This document shows, piece after piece, positions 24,584 through 32,559 of a stretch of 34,376 bases of DNA. Below the pieces are notes generated by a model, which did no database searches, had not been told where the DNA came from, and saw only the letters and a program-made list of their open reading frames with translations. The stretch's first letter is position 1, and the number at the start of each line of letters is the position of its first letter. The stretch comes from Methylobacterium sp. (GTDB taxonomy: Bacteria; Pseudomonadota; Alphaproteobacteria; Rhizobiales; Beijerinckiaceae): contig PNLY01000061.1 of NCBI GenBank assembly GCA_013823325.1, forward strand, positions 1-34,376, given 5' to 3'. The translations under genes were made by a program, and so were the position numbers.

Positions 24584-25378
24584 TCAAGCAGGTTCAGGGC
24601 CCGCTTTCCAGCCAGGCGGCAAGCGTCCGAGCGACTCGAACTCGTCGTCGAACCAATGAATCGTACCCGAGCTAGACCTACTCGGGAGCTTGATCCCCGC
24701 GACATACCTCGCACCTTGCCAGATCACGCCAAACCTCTGTGCCGGCCCCACGCGCCACAAGCCCACCAGCTGTGGCGCTCCGCCGGTTGCGCGATCTTTG
24801 CCCGACCGGAGCGCGTCGTAGAAGGTCCAGACAGCTGCCCGGCTTGTACTCGCAGCTACACCTCGCGCGACAGTATCTCTGAAATGTTGAATAGTGTTTT
24901 TGCCGCTTCCGTCGATGTGAGCGAGGCAGGACGTTGTCGCATCGAGCTCTATTCGAGAGTTATATAATTTATCCGTTGACATAAAATATTGATACCGCCA
25001 GAGATGAAACTTGCATTTCATGCCGAATCCCTCGCGATAACCGTGAAAGAGCGAAAATTCATCGAAAAATTTGTTCGTTGCTGCGGAACGGGCCCATTCT
25101 AACCCCGCCAATATATCGGCGCGCACGACATCAGGGTCATCGCCCGATCCGATGATACCCGCTTCGATCTGCTCGATTAGCTGACGGGCCACAGAAGGCG
25201 GAAAGGCCGCATTGCCGCAAAAACCAAAAATGTGCGGTTGGTTCGACGCGAAATAGGTCTTCTGACCGGCGTCCCATTCGCCATCGTAACCCTTCCATGT
25301 GATCCGGCTGTCGGTCATCAGGTAAAGCCCGGCAGGGCCACGAGAATCGACAGACAGGACAGCGGCCAAAGAGGTCAT
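24584..25378 (-). CDS. Proteasome-like Ntn-hydrolase
   Basis: A 264-residue protein that begins Met-Thr (MTSLAAVLSVDSRGPAG), so removing the methionine would expose a nucleophilic Thr. It continues with LYLMTDSRITW and DAGQKTYF, the spacing of the Thr1/Asp17/Lys33 triad of proteasome beta and HslV subunits (Asp23 and Lys40 here), and FGFCGNAAFPP resembles the G-x-x-G-D/N step after them. A longer frame begins 19 codons upstream, but the Met-Thr start is chosen for this reason. It stands alone, with no ATPase partner such as HslU beside it. Substrate unknown; the fold assignment is from motif pattern only. Confidence 0.7.
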   Translation of the reverse strand: MTSLAAVLSVDSRGPAGLYLMTDSRITWKGYDGEWDAGQKTYFASNQPHIFGFCGNAAFPPSVARQLIEQIEAGIIGSGDDPDVVRADILAGLEWARSAATNKFFDEFSLFHGYREGFGMKCKFHLWRYQYFMSTDKLYNSRIELDATTSCLAHIDGSGKNTIQHFRDTVARGVAASTSRAAVWTFYDALRSGKDRATGGAPQLVGLWRVGPAQRFGVIWQGARYVAGIKLPSRSSSGTIHWFDDEFESLGRLPPGWKAGPEPA

Positions 25379-25865
25379 TGCGTTTCTCCGTACAGAACGC
25401 ATAATCCCTGCCGACCTTGTGGAGGCAACTCCCAACCGCTCCTCAACATCTATGGAGTGCCCGAGGTGGGGGTCCCGTCCGCGAAAGCAGACGGGGCTGT
25501 TGGGTCTTGATCTGTCGCAACGGTGCTGAGGATGTCCGAGGGCGAGCCGTAGGAGCGGTTACTCCTCGGCGAACCGCTGATCCGCTACCTGGTTTGAAAC
25601 CGCGACTTCGCGATGCTGAACACGGACATCGCAATGGCCCTACCTGCGCCACTTCCGGGCATTTGCCGGCTCAGGAGGTTCCAACTCGTCTTAAGGGGCG
25701 CCTCAGCGGCGACGACAAACTGAAAGCCGATTTCGCAGTTGATAAACCTGCCCGACGCAGCGTTGCGGGGTCAGGCCGCTAGATATTGCGCACCGCCACC
25801 GCCATCATGAAAGTGTATGATTCCAGCCGCTTGAGACAAGAATCGGCTTGGCATCTCTGGATTTG
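25379..25865. other. Intergenic region upstream of the methyltransferase operon
   Basis: About 490 bases without a convincing gene, between two divergently read genes. It should contain the promoter of the Ntn-hydrolase gene and that of the methyltransferase operon. A hairpin at 25474-25495 (CCCGTC, one C-A mismatch, GC, a GAAA tetraloop, GC, GACGGG) is the only clear secondary structure. The strand of any transcript is unknown. Confidence 0.4.
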
Positions 25866-27023
25866 ATGTCGCTGTTGGGACGAGCTGTGGGAAGCAATGT
25901 AAACCGACTGACGGATAACCGCTCGCTCGAAGAACCACTTGACGCACCGCGTCTTAAATTAATCGAGCCCGTCCCCGATCAAATCTCTCGCTTCCCGTCG
26001 ACGCGCTATTACGGCAGCAAGCGTAGATTGCTGACCTGGATGTACGGACATCTAGGATCAGTGCGCTTCGATACGGTGTTGGATGCCTTTGGAGGCACCG
26101 GATCGGTTTCCCTGCTGTTCAAGGCTATGCGCAAGACGGTCACCTATCACGACGCGTTCCGCTTCAACGAAGACGTCGCACGCACTGTATTGGCAGAACG
26201 GCTCGCGCTGGATCGCGGAAGTGTCGAGGCGGGATTGCGGGCAGTAGGCCCCCGGATAGGCCCCATTTCTGAGCATTTTGCGGGAATGTTCTTCCGGGAT
26301 AGCGAGAATGCCTGGCTCGATGGCTTTGCTGCCCAAGAGAACAAATGGGCAGAAAAGCCAGAAATCAAATCCTTGTTCCGCTATTTGGTCTATCAGGCCT
26401 GTCTAAAGAAGCGGCCATTCAATCTATTTCACCGCGCCAACCTAGCCTTGCGAACCGCGACCGGTGTCAACCGCAGCTTCGGAAACGCGGTAACCTGGGA
26501 GCGCACTTTCGAGCATCACGCGCTTCAGGCCTATGACGAACTGGCGAAAGCATCGCTCATCTCTGGATTACCAACCACCATCCTTCCCGCGGGCGATGCG
26601 ACGGAAATCCCGGCAGGCTTTGATCTGGTATATATCGACCCCCCCTATGTCAGCCGTGAGGATCGCTACAATCGCGACGATTATTGGCGCCGCTATCACT
26701 TTTTGGAGGGTATGACCCGCTATGAGGAATGGCCGGATCTGATCGACCACGGGTCTGACATCCGCCAATTCGATCCGCCGCCCTGGTTTTCTGAATGGGG
26801 ACGAAAGAAAACATTCAGAGATCGGCTTTTCGCATTCATTGACACTCACCGTCATTCGATAGTTGTGCTGTCTTATGTTTCTGGCGCTGTTCCCAGCGAG
26901 ACGGACATAATGGCACATTTTCAGTGCCGATTTTCTCGATTTTCAGTGCACTCCACGGCGCATCACCATGCGCTCAGCAAAACACGGAAGCGCGAGCTAC
27001 TCTTTGTCGGAATTCCAAGATGA
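25866..27023 (+). CDS. D12-class (Dam-like) N6-adenine DNA methyltransferase
   Basis: A 385-residue DNA adenine methyltransferase of the D12 (alpha) class. RYYGSKRRLL near the N-terminus is the family opening, the AdoMet-binding motif is DAFGGTG (73-79), and the catalytic motif is DPPY (258-261). It would transfer a methyl group from S-adenosylmethionine to adenine N6 in a specific site. The ATG at 25866 is chosen; a TTG at 25848 would add six residues, and neither has a strong ribosome site. No restriction endonuclease is recognised beside it. Its stop overlaps the next gene (ATGA), so it heads a coupled four-gene operon. Confidence 0.88.
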   Translation: MSLLGRAVGSNVNRLTDNRSLEEPLDAPRLKLIEPVPDQISRFPSTRYYGSKRRLLTWMYGHLGSVRFDTVLDAFGGTGSVSLLFKAMRKTVTYHDAFRFNEDVARTVLAERLALDRGSVEAGLRAVGPRIGPISEHFAGMFFRDSENAWLDGFAAQENKWAEKPEIKSLFRYLVYQACLKKRPFNLFHRANLALRTATGVNRSFGNAVTWERTFEHHALQAYDELAKASLISGLPTTILPAGDATEIPAGFDLVYIDPPYVSREDRYNRDDYWRRYHFLEGMTRYEEWPDLIDHGSDIRQFDPPPWFSEWGRKKTFRDRLFAFIDTHRHSIVVLSYVSGAVPSETDIMAHFQCRFSRFSVHSTAHHHALSKTRKRELLFVGIPR

Positions 27024-27730
27024 GCCTTGATCTTCGTACTTTTCGCTTACCTTTTTGGCTGCTGTGGTCGTTCATCATCGGCATATTGACTGCCGGGTTT
27101 TGCTATTGGTACTGGACCATCGATGTCACAGACGTAAAATTGCTCGGGTTTGTCGGCGGAGTTGCCGCTGGTCTGTTTGTATATCTCCTTACTTATCTCA
27201 CCGTGCTTCCTCCTATTATGCAACTCGATGGGTTTCGTCGAATGGGTATAAAGGCGCTCCTCGCAAATCGACACGACAAGGTTTACTATAGCAAGCTCGT
27301 GGGAGGAAGCAGACTTCGTGTCGATGTAATGGGGGCATCGTGCAATCGCTTTGTGCGCGATTTTCTTGACGTAGATAGTGATGATAAAGTTCTAATTGCT
27401 GCGCTCAGCAAGCACAGAAATCTTAAGATTCGAATTCTGATTCCTGATGATGAGCATCTTGACCAGGAATCCAAGAGCCGCACGGCCAGCACTATATCGC
27501 AAATCGACGCTGTTCAGAAGATTTACCCTGATCGTGTAGAGCTACGTCGGTTCGATGACGAAGCGCGGCACAGTTTCCTGATTTGCGACAATGATGTCGT
27601 TGCGGGTCCCATATTTAACGACAGTCAAAGCCGGCACGCGCCCGCCGTCCACGTCGCCGCCGACACCTTGTTTGGACAGAAGTACAGCGCGTTTTTCGAG
27701 GCGGAGTGGAAGCGTAGCAGTGGCCAATAG
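27020..27730 (+). CDS. Membrane-anchored PLD-like protein
   Basis: A 236-residue protein with two transmembrane helices (about 12-35, LLWSFIIGILTAGFCYWYW, and 42-64, VGGVAAGLFVYLLTYLTVL). A soluble domain of about 150 residues follows and resembles a phospholipase D-like fold: RVDVMGASCNRFVRDFL, LKIRILIPDD, VELRRFDDEARHSFLICDNDVV, AVHVAADTLFG. The HKD motif is degenerate, with H-S-F-L-I-C-D but no lysine, so catalysis is doubtful. It may sense or bind lipid or nucleic acid at the membrane. It is coupled to the methyltransferase upstream and overlaps the next gene by 11 bases. Confidence 0.72.
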   Translation: MSLDLRTFRLPFWLLWSFIIGILTAGFCYWYWTIDVTDVKLLGFVGGVAAGLFVYLLTYLTVLPPIMQLDGFRRMGIKALLANRHDKVYYSKLVGGSRLRVDVMGASCNRFVRDFLDVDSDDKVLIAALSKHRNLKIRILIPDDEHLDQESKSRTASTISQIDAVQKIYPDRVELRRFDDEARHSFLICDNDVVAGPIFNDSQSRHAPAVHVAADTLFGQKYSAFFEAEWKRSSGQ

Positions 27731-28706
27731 AGTTGATGTTATTGTGCATCCTCGCATTCATCTCGGGTTGCTGTCGATGCACCGAGAGTCGCCTCGACTT
27801 AACGGAGGAATTGGATTCGCGATCAACGGACCGGCCGCTCAGATCGAGACGAGCGAGGCGGGGACCCTAACAGTGCGCGATGAGCGCAGCTGCCCGATGG
27901 AGGCCGCTGAGTTGTCTCAACTGCAAGGCGCGCTAGAAGGCTTTCTGATTTCACGCGGAATGGAGCGAGCAGCAAGCATTCGGATCTTCGGCGACATGCT
28001 GACCCATGTCGGCCTCGGCTCGGCGACCGCCATTCGTCTTGGCGCGATCGAGGCGCTGGCAATCTTGAACGGGTGTGGCGCGAGCAGGGTCGAACTCGTC
28101 AGCGCGTCAGGACGAGGGGGCACGTCAGGTGTCGGCATCAATACCTATTTTGATGGCGGACTAATATGCGATGTCGGGAAGCGCAACGAAGGTCAGCCTG
28201 TTCTGCCTTCGTCCCGCGCAGATCCTTCCCGGCTACCTCTGGCCCTTCCTGCACTCGCCATGCCCGAGTGGCCGGTTCTCATCTGCATCCCTCGTTTGAT
28301 CGCGCCCAAGACGCAGGAGGAGGAGATAGATTTTTTCTCGCGAACAGCACCACTCCCCGAAAGCACCAGCTTCGAAGCAGCCTACGTCGCGCTTTTTGAT
28401 ATCTACGCATCAGCTGCGGAATCGGACTACGCTGGCTTTTGCCGAGGCGTCGAGCGAATGCAGCAAACAGCCTGGAAGCGCGCCGAGCGCTCGGAATATG
28501 GTTGCGCGCTGGCAGGCATAGGCGACGCCTTATTGAGAGCAGGCGCCGACTGCGTCGGAATGTCTAGCCTCGGGCCATTGCTATTTTGCTTAGCTGCTCC
28601 AGCTCAGATGAACGCGATCGCGCAAGCCGCTCGTTTGATGGGCTGCGATGCCCATCAAACGACACCCAGAAACTGTGGTCGCGAAATTCATTGCCACGAT
28701 GCGTGA
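27720..28706 (+). CDS. GHMP kinase-like protein related to beta-RFAP synthase
   Basis: A 328-residue protein of the GHMP superfamily, close in pattern to beta-ribofuranosylaminobenzene 5'-phosphate synthase of archaeal methanopterin synthesis. Family features are HPRIHLGLL at the N-terminus, NGGIGFAI, VGLGSATAIRLG (from Gly98), and GRGGTSGVGINTYFDGGL (from Gly131). A true methanopterin role is unlikely with no other pathway gene here. A phosphoribosyl- or ATP-dependent small-molecule reaction is more plausible. The start is a GTG at 27720, with GGAG/GGAAG upstream, inside the end of the preceding gene. Bases 28631-28662 near its 3' end form a perfect hairpin. Confidence 0.78.
   Translation: MANRVDVIVHPRIHLGLLSMHRESPRLNGGIGFAINGPAAQIETSEAGTLTVRDERSCPMEAAELSQLQGALEGFLISRGMERAASIRIFGDMLTHVGLGSATAIRLGAIEALAILNGCGASRVELVSASGRGGTSGVGINTYFDGGLICDVGKRNEGQPVLPSSRADPSRLPLALPALAMPEWPVLICIPRLIAPKTQEEEIDFFSRTAPLPESTSFEAAYVALFDIYASAAESDYAGFCRGVERMQQTAWKRAERSEYGCALAGIGDALLRAGADCVGMSSLGPLLFCLAAPAQMNAIAQAARLMGCDAHQTTPRNCGREIHCHDA
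28631..28662 (+). repeat. Perfect 13-bp inverted repeat inside the GHMP gene end
   Basis: TCGTTTGATGGGC (28631-28643) and its exact reverse complement GCCCATCAAACGA (28650-28662) flank a six-base loop (TGCGAT). It lies in coding sequence, 36 bases before the start of the HAM1-like gene. It could fold in the mRNA and tune translation of the downstream gene, or be a DNA site. Confidence 0.75.
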
Positions 28707-30306
28707 GCTTACCTTCTTCACAAGCAACCAAACCAAGTTGGCGCACGCTCGCTATCTGGCCGAAGGCCGGCGCGTTCGCATCAAGGGGTTCCGCCAGCGA
28801 ACCTACCACGCGGGATATGTCGAGCCGCGGCTATCCTCTCGCGATGAAATTCTGACCGGCAGCTACGAAAGCGCCAAAGCTCAGCTCGCCAAAGCTGGTT
28901 TCTCGGAGGCGAGCCATCCCTTCATTCTTGAAGACACTTCAGTCCGGATTGAAGCGCTGAGCCATGATGGCGTCGAAGTACCCGGTGTCGACGTCAAATT
29001 CTGGATGGAAGAGCAAACCTTCGCTCGTCTCGACGCCGCCTTGCGTCGCGCCGGGAATGATCGCCGGGCGGTGGTGCGGTCCGATGTTCTACTTCACGTG
29101 CCCAGCGCCTTTCGCCGCGTGTGGCGGGTAGATCAACCATTCCTGATCTTCACTGGTGAGCAGCAAGGCTCGATCGTTGAAGCCGAGCATCGGTTTGATG
29201 CGAACCAACTTTGCCCCTGGCTCGACAACCGATCATTCAATAAGTGGTTCGTTCCAGATGGGCATACGCTGCCATTCGGCGCATTGCCGATTGGCGACGC
29301 CTACGAAGTAGATTTCCGACGCAAATCCTTCGGCCCCCTTTTCGATTTCTTTGAAAGCCGTGGCTTCTTTGACGTCCCAATGACGCAGCTCCAGCTTAAT
29401 TTCGATGACCGCCCCAACATTATCCTGTCTGGATACACATGTTCGGGGAAAACAACGGCGAGTCAAAGGCTGGCTCGAAAATTCGGTTACCTTCATGTTG
29501 AAGCAAGCGATTTTATGCATCTTAGCTATTATTATCGACACGGCTATCGCGATGTATCCTCGATCGGCGACTTTGCTGAGCAGGCATTAACACAAATGCC
29601 GACTATCGCCGCTGAGAAAGTAATCGAGTATATGCAGGATCATATCTCTGATCCGATTGTCATATCCGGATTCCGATCACCTCTGGAGGTCGAGCTTCTT
29701 CGGCAAGCGATGAAGAGACACGGCAGGACATCCACCGAAAGATTTGTTATTGCTAACGAAGAAGTTCGATACGCTAGATTACAGGCGAGAGCCAGACCTG
29801 GCGACAACCTTACGCTTGATCAATTCCGGGAGCGTGACTGTCAGCAGCGGCGTATGGGCCTCGATATGATTTCCGACCTGCCAGATATGCTCACAATTCG
29901 TAATGAGGGCAGCGTGGACGCTTATCTTCAGCAAGTCGACGAGTTGGCTGGAGGCGGATCTGGACTCGATCTCGACATCCCGAAGGCAATATCGGCGCTC
30001 GATCGTGTGCGCGAGGTTGCGCTGCAGGAAGCGATTCTTATAGCACTTCTCACGGTATGGGAAAATAAAGAATCCAGAAAATTCTACACTACCACGGATA
30101 TTGCGGCGCTTATTTCAAGTGTCTTTCGATTAATACAGCCAAAACACAAAGACAACGTCAGCAGATACTTTAATCAAGATTTCTATGCATATTATGAAAT
30201 CTCAAGCACGCCAAATCGAGGCACAAGAAGATATCGATTATCTAACACCGGATATGGAATTGCTATAAAATCACTTCGTGAAGTACTTAATGCCGCAAAT
30301 CCTTGA
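28699..30306 (+). CDS. HAM1-like NTP pyrophosphatase fused to a P-loop kinase and winged-helix tail
   Basis: A 535-residue three-part protein. Residues 1-190 resemble HAM1/ITPase (RdgB-like) pyrophosphatases that clean non-canonical NTPs: the T-S-N-x-x-K motif is at 8-13, the acidic E-D at 78-79 (ILEDTSV), and VPGVDVKFWM follows. Residues 238-430 form a nucleotide or dephospho-CoA kinase-like domain with Walker A GYTCSGKT (245-252) and the VISGFRSPLEVEL box. The last 100 residues look like a winged helix (KFYTTTDIAALISSVFR ... RGTRRYRLSNTGYG). The ATG at 28699 is chosen because the HAM1 fold begins there; an ATG at 28648 in the hairpin is the alternative. It is the last gene of the operon and the most AT-rich part. 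Confidence 0.8.
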   Translation: MRELTFFTSNQTKLAHARYLAEGRRVRIKGFRQRTYHAGYVEPRLSSRDEILTGSYESAKAQLAKAGFSEASHPFILEDTSVRIEALSHDGVEVPGVDVKFWMEEQTFARLDAALRRAGNDRRAVVRSDVLLHVPSAFRRVWRVDQPFLIFTGEQQGSIVEAEHRFDANQLCPWLDNRSFNKWFVPDGHTLPFGALPIGDAYEVDFRRKSFGPLFDFFESRGFFDVPMTQLQLNFDDRPNIILSGYTCSGKTTASQRLARKFGYLHVEASDFMHLSYYYRHGYRDVSSIGDFAEQALTQMPTIAAEKVIEYMQDHISDPIVISGFRSPLEVELLRQAMKRHGRTSTERFVIANEEVRYARLQARARPGDNLTLDQFRERDCQQRRMGLDMISDLPDMLTIRNEGSVDAYLQQVDELAGGGSGLDLDIPKAISALDRVREVALQEAILIALLTVWENKESRKFYTTTDIAALISSVFRLIQPKHKDNVSRYFNQDFYAYYEISSTPNRGTRRYRLSNTGYGIAIKSLREVLNAANP

Positions 30307-30349
30307 TGAGCATTTGGCGCTCCGATCTCTGCTAGAAATGCATGCGAGA

Positions 30350-30414
30350 ACTCTGACGAGCCATAGGAGACCCGCCGGCTGATCAAATTGCCCGCAAGCA
30401 GACATCGTCAGAGT
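30350..30414. repeat. 10-bp inverted repeat at the island edge
   Basis: ACTCTGACGA (30350-30359) and TCGTCAGAGT (30405-30414) are exact reverse complements separated by 45 bases. They lie 44 bases past the end of the low-GC operon, where composition returns to the GC-rich backbone. A recombination, binding or boundary role is possible but unproven. Confidence 0.6.
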
Positions 30415-30574
30415 CCGGTAAGGGCCAGATTAGCGCCTTCGCTTGAGCCAGACGCACGGCTTTAGACCAGTCCACATAGGAAGAGACAGGCGAATTCCGG
30501 AACCCGCTTCTGGGAACCCCCGCGAACCTGAGCCGACAGAGCCGTTCCGGGTCATGCCAGACCGGATAGATCCA

Positions 30575-31033
30575 ATGAGCAAGACGAATGGAACGGCGTT
30601 TGCCGCCGATGACGAGGCGCGCCCGACGGCCGCGGATCTGGGACGCTACCGGCGCACCTACGAGCAGCTTGGCGACAACGCCGCCCGATACTTCATGCTG
30701 TGGCAGCTTTCGACCGCGCATGCGATGCTGCTGGAGCAGGAGGGTGATCGGGTTCACGCCGAGTTCGGTGGCCTCAACGGCCGGCAGCTGGCCGAAGGCG
30801 CCAGGGCGCAGGCACGGTTCTTCGCTTTCATGATCGCCGAACCGCCCGCCCGGAGCGAGGATGACCTTGAGCGCAAGATCACGACCTATGAGGCGATGAT
30901 CTTCCACGAGGACGAGATGGAGCGCTCGCATGCGGCGGTGATGGTCGAGACCGCCATGCATGTCGACGCGCGCAAGCTCGGGATCACGCTGACCAAGCTG
31001 TCGATCGAAGCCGGCACAACGAGCCGGCACTGA
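30575..31033 (+). CDS. Small conserved element-backbone protein
   Basis: A 152-residue helical, acidic cytoplasmic protein starting MSKTNGTAFAADDEARPT, with GGATAG upstream. An in-frame ATG at 30443 would add 44 residues of low-quality sequence and is rejected. The pattern ARYFMLWQLSTAHAMLLEQEGDRVHAEFGG recalls small conserved genes next to exonuclease genes on alphaproteobacterial elements, but I cannot name the family. Its stop is 9 bases before exonuclease I, so the pair is co-transcribed. Confidence 0.7.
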   Translation: MSKTNGTAFAADDEARPTAADLGRYRRTYEQLGDNAARYFMLWQLSTAHAMLLEQEGDRVHAEFGGLNGRQLAEGARAQARFFAFMIAEPPARSEDDLERKITTYEAMIFHEDEMERSHAAVMVETAMHVDARKLGITLTKLSIEAGTTSRH

Positions 31034-31042
31034 GAGGCGGCG

Positions 31043-32449
31043 ATGTCCTATATCGTTTACGATCTCGAAACCTCGGGCCTGGAACCGCAGTGGAACGTGC
31101 CGCTGCAGGCGGCCCTGATCCATTGCGACGACAACCTTCAGCCGCTCAGCGAGCTCTCACTGCGCTGCCGGCTTCCGGCCCATATCGTGCCGGCGCCGGG
31201 CGCGCTGCTGACTACCGGCATTGGCCCGGCTCAGCTCGAGCAGGCGCCAATGTCGAGCACGGAAATGCTCATCGCCATCGCAAAGGCGCTGTCTGCCTGG
31301 GCGCCGTCAACCGTGATCGGCTACAACACGATCCGGTTCGACGAGGACATGCTGCGGCACGCGTTCTTCACGCATCTCTTGCCGCCGTACGCGACCCAGC
31401 TTGGCGGTCATCGCCGGGCCGACCTGTTGACCATGGTCAGGGCGGTCGCGATGCTGGAGCCCCCGGCCATCACCGTGCCCATAAACCCGATCGGCAAGCC
31501 GAGCTTCAAGCTCGGCGATATCTGCCGGTCGAACGGCATCGCGCTGGCCGAGCACGAAGCACATGATGCGCTCGCCGATACCCGAGCGACGCTCGCCCTG
31601 TTCCGGCACCTGCGCCAGTTCGCGCCCGCAACGGTCGCGATGATGCTCGCCAACGCCGACAAGGCCAACCCGAACCGGATGCTCGCCGGCGGCGAGGTCC
31701 TTCTCCTCGGCGGCGCCTCGAAGCTGAGCCCGATCGTCGGCATCACGCCGAACCCCACGGTCGCGACCTCCTGGGCGACGGTCGACCTGACCATCGACCC
31801 GGCAGGCTATCTCGACGGCAGCGCAGACGAGATTGCAAGACTCCTCTCCGGCCCAGGCCCGCGCCCGCTCAGGCTGGTGCGGACCAATGCCCAGCCGATC
31901 CTGCTGGCCTATGCGCAGGGCTGCCACGCCCTGCCGCCGGACCAGCGCGACGCGGCGCTCTACCACGAGCGCGCCGCCCGGATCCGCGATCATTCCGGAT
32001 TCCGGGCCAGTCTCGCTGCCGCAATGGCAAATCGCTTCGCCGATCGCGAGCCTTCGCCCTACCCGGAAGCCAGTCTCTACGGTGGCGGCTTCCTCTCGCA
32101 CGAAGACGCGCGCCTGAGCGGCCGCTGGCACGCTTCGCCATGGGAGGCTCGCCCGGCTATCGCCGCGCAGTTCACGGATGAGCGGCTGAAAGCCTTTGCG
32201 AACCGCCTGATGCTGCTGGAGTCGCCGCAGGCCATGTCCCCGGTCGCCTGGCAAAAGGGTCAGGCCTGGTTGCGCGAGCGGCTGACCACCGAAGCCGAGG
32301 TGCCCTGGCTGACACTGCAACAGGCTTTGCGGCAGGTCGGCGAGCTGCGTGCTGGACTCTCCAAGGAAGGGGTCAGCAAACATTCCCATCTCGACGAGAT
32401 TGAGCGGTGGCTGCGCCAGCGCAGCCAGTACTTCCAGTTGGCGGCCTGA
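31043..32449 (+). CDS. sbcB: Exonuclease I (DEDDh 3'-5' exonuclease)
   Basis: A 468-residue protein close in length to E. coli exonuclease I (475), which degrades single-stranded DNA 3' to 5' in recombination and mismatch repair. The DEDDh motifs are seen in order: YDLETSGLEP near the N-terminus (Asp7, Glu9), GYNTIRFDEDMLRHAFF (first 95 residues onward, Asp in FDED), and HEAHDALADTRATLALF (His and Asp of the third motif). The C-terminal half follows the SbcB SH3-like/helical region. On a mobile element it may process single-stranded DNA from transfer or counter retron-like or phage intermediates. It is the most clearly assigned gene of the right end. Confidence 0.88.
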   Translation: MSYIVYDLETSGLEPQWNVPLQAALIHCDDNLQPLSELSLRCRLPAHIVPAPGALLTTGIGPAQLEQAPMSSTEMLIAIAKALSAWAPSTVIGYNTIRFDEDMLRHAFFTHLLPPYATQLGGHRRADLLTMVRAVAMLEPPAITVPINPIGKPSFKLGDICRSNGIALAEHEAHDALADTRATLALFRHLRQFAPATVAMMLANADKANPNRMLAGGEVLLLGGASKLSPIVGITPNPTVATSWATVDLTIDPAGYLDGSADEIARLLSGPGPRPLRLVRTNAQPILLAYAQGCHALPPDQRDAALYHERAARIRDHSGFRASLAAAMANRFADREPSPYPEASLYGGGFLSHEDARLSGRWHASPWEARPAIAAQFTDERLKAFANRLMLLESPQAMSPVAWQKGQAWLRERLTTEAEVPWLTLQQALRQVGELRAGLSKEGVSKHSHLDEIERWLRQRSQYFQLAA

Positions 32450-32472
32450 CCTGAGCGATCTGCCCTGACGAC

Positions 32473-32543
32473 GAAGGCGCCCACCGGGCGCCTTCTCCAT
32501 GTTGGGACCGAGAGGGAAGCGCAGCCGGGATGGCTGTAACCCC
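32473..32543 (+). promoter_or_regulatory. Structured leader, copy 1
   Basis: A hairpin with a perfect 10-bp stem (GAAGGCGCCC 32473-32482, GGGCGCCTTC 32486-32495) is followed by GGACCGAGAGGGAAGCGCAGC. Then CAGCC-GGGAT-GGCTG (32522-32536) forms a second stem, and GGG (32514-32516) can pair with CCC (32541-32543). The same layout recurs at 33585-33655 with compensating changes. The first hairpin is 24 bases after sbcB, so it may also end that transcript. Confidence 0.65.
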
Positions 32544-32559
32544 GATGAAAGTACCCGAC

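Noticed and set aside
25443..25652. Leftward short frame in the gap before the methyltransferase
   Set aside because: It is R/P/S-rich with no ribosome site and looks like chance coding.
25866..30306. Classical restriction-modification system
   Set aside because: A methyltransferase is present, but none of the three partner genes shows an endonuclease motif such as PD-ExK or HNH; the PLD-like domain lacks a complete HKD motif.
31307..32500. Leftward 397-residue frame opposite exonuclease I
   Set aside because: Exonuclease I is clearly the real gene; the antisense frame has no recognisable motif.
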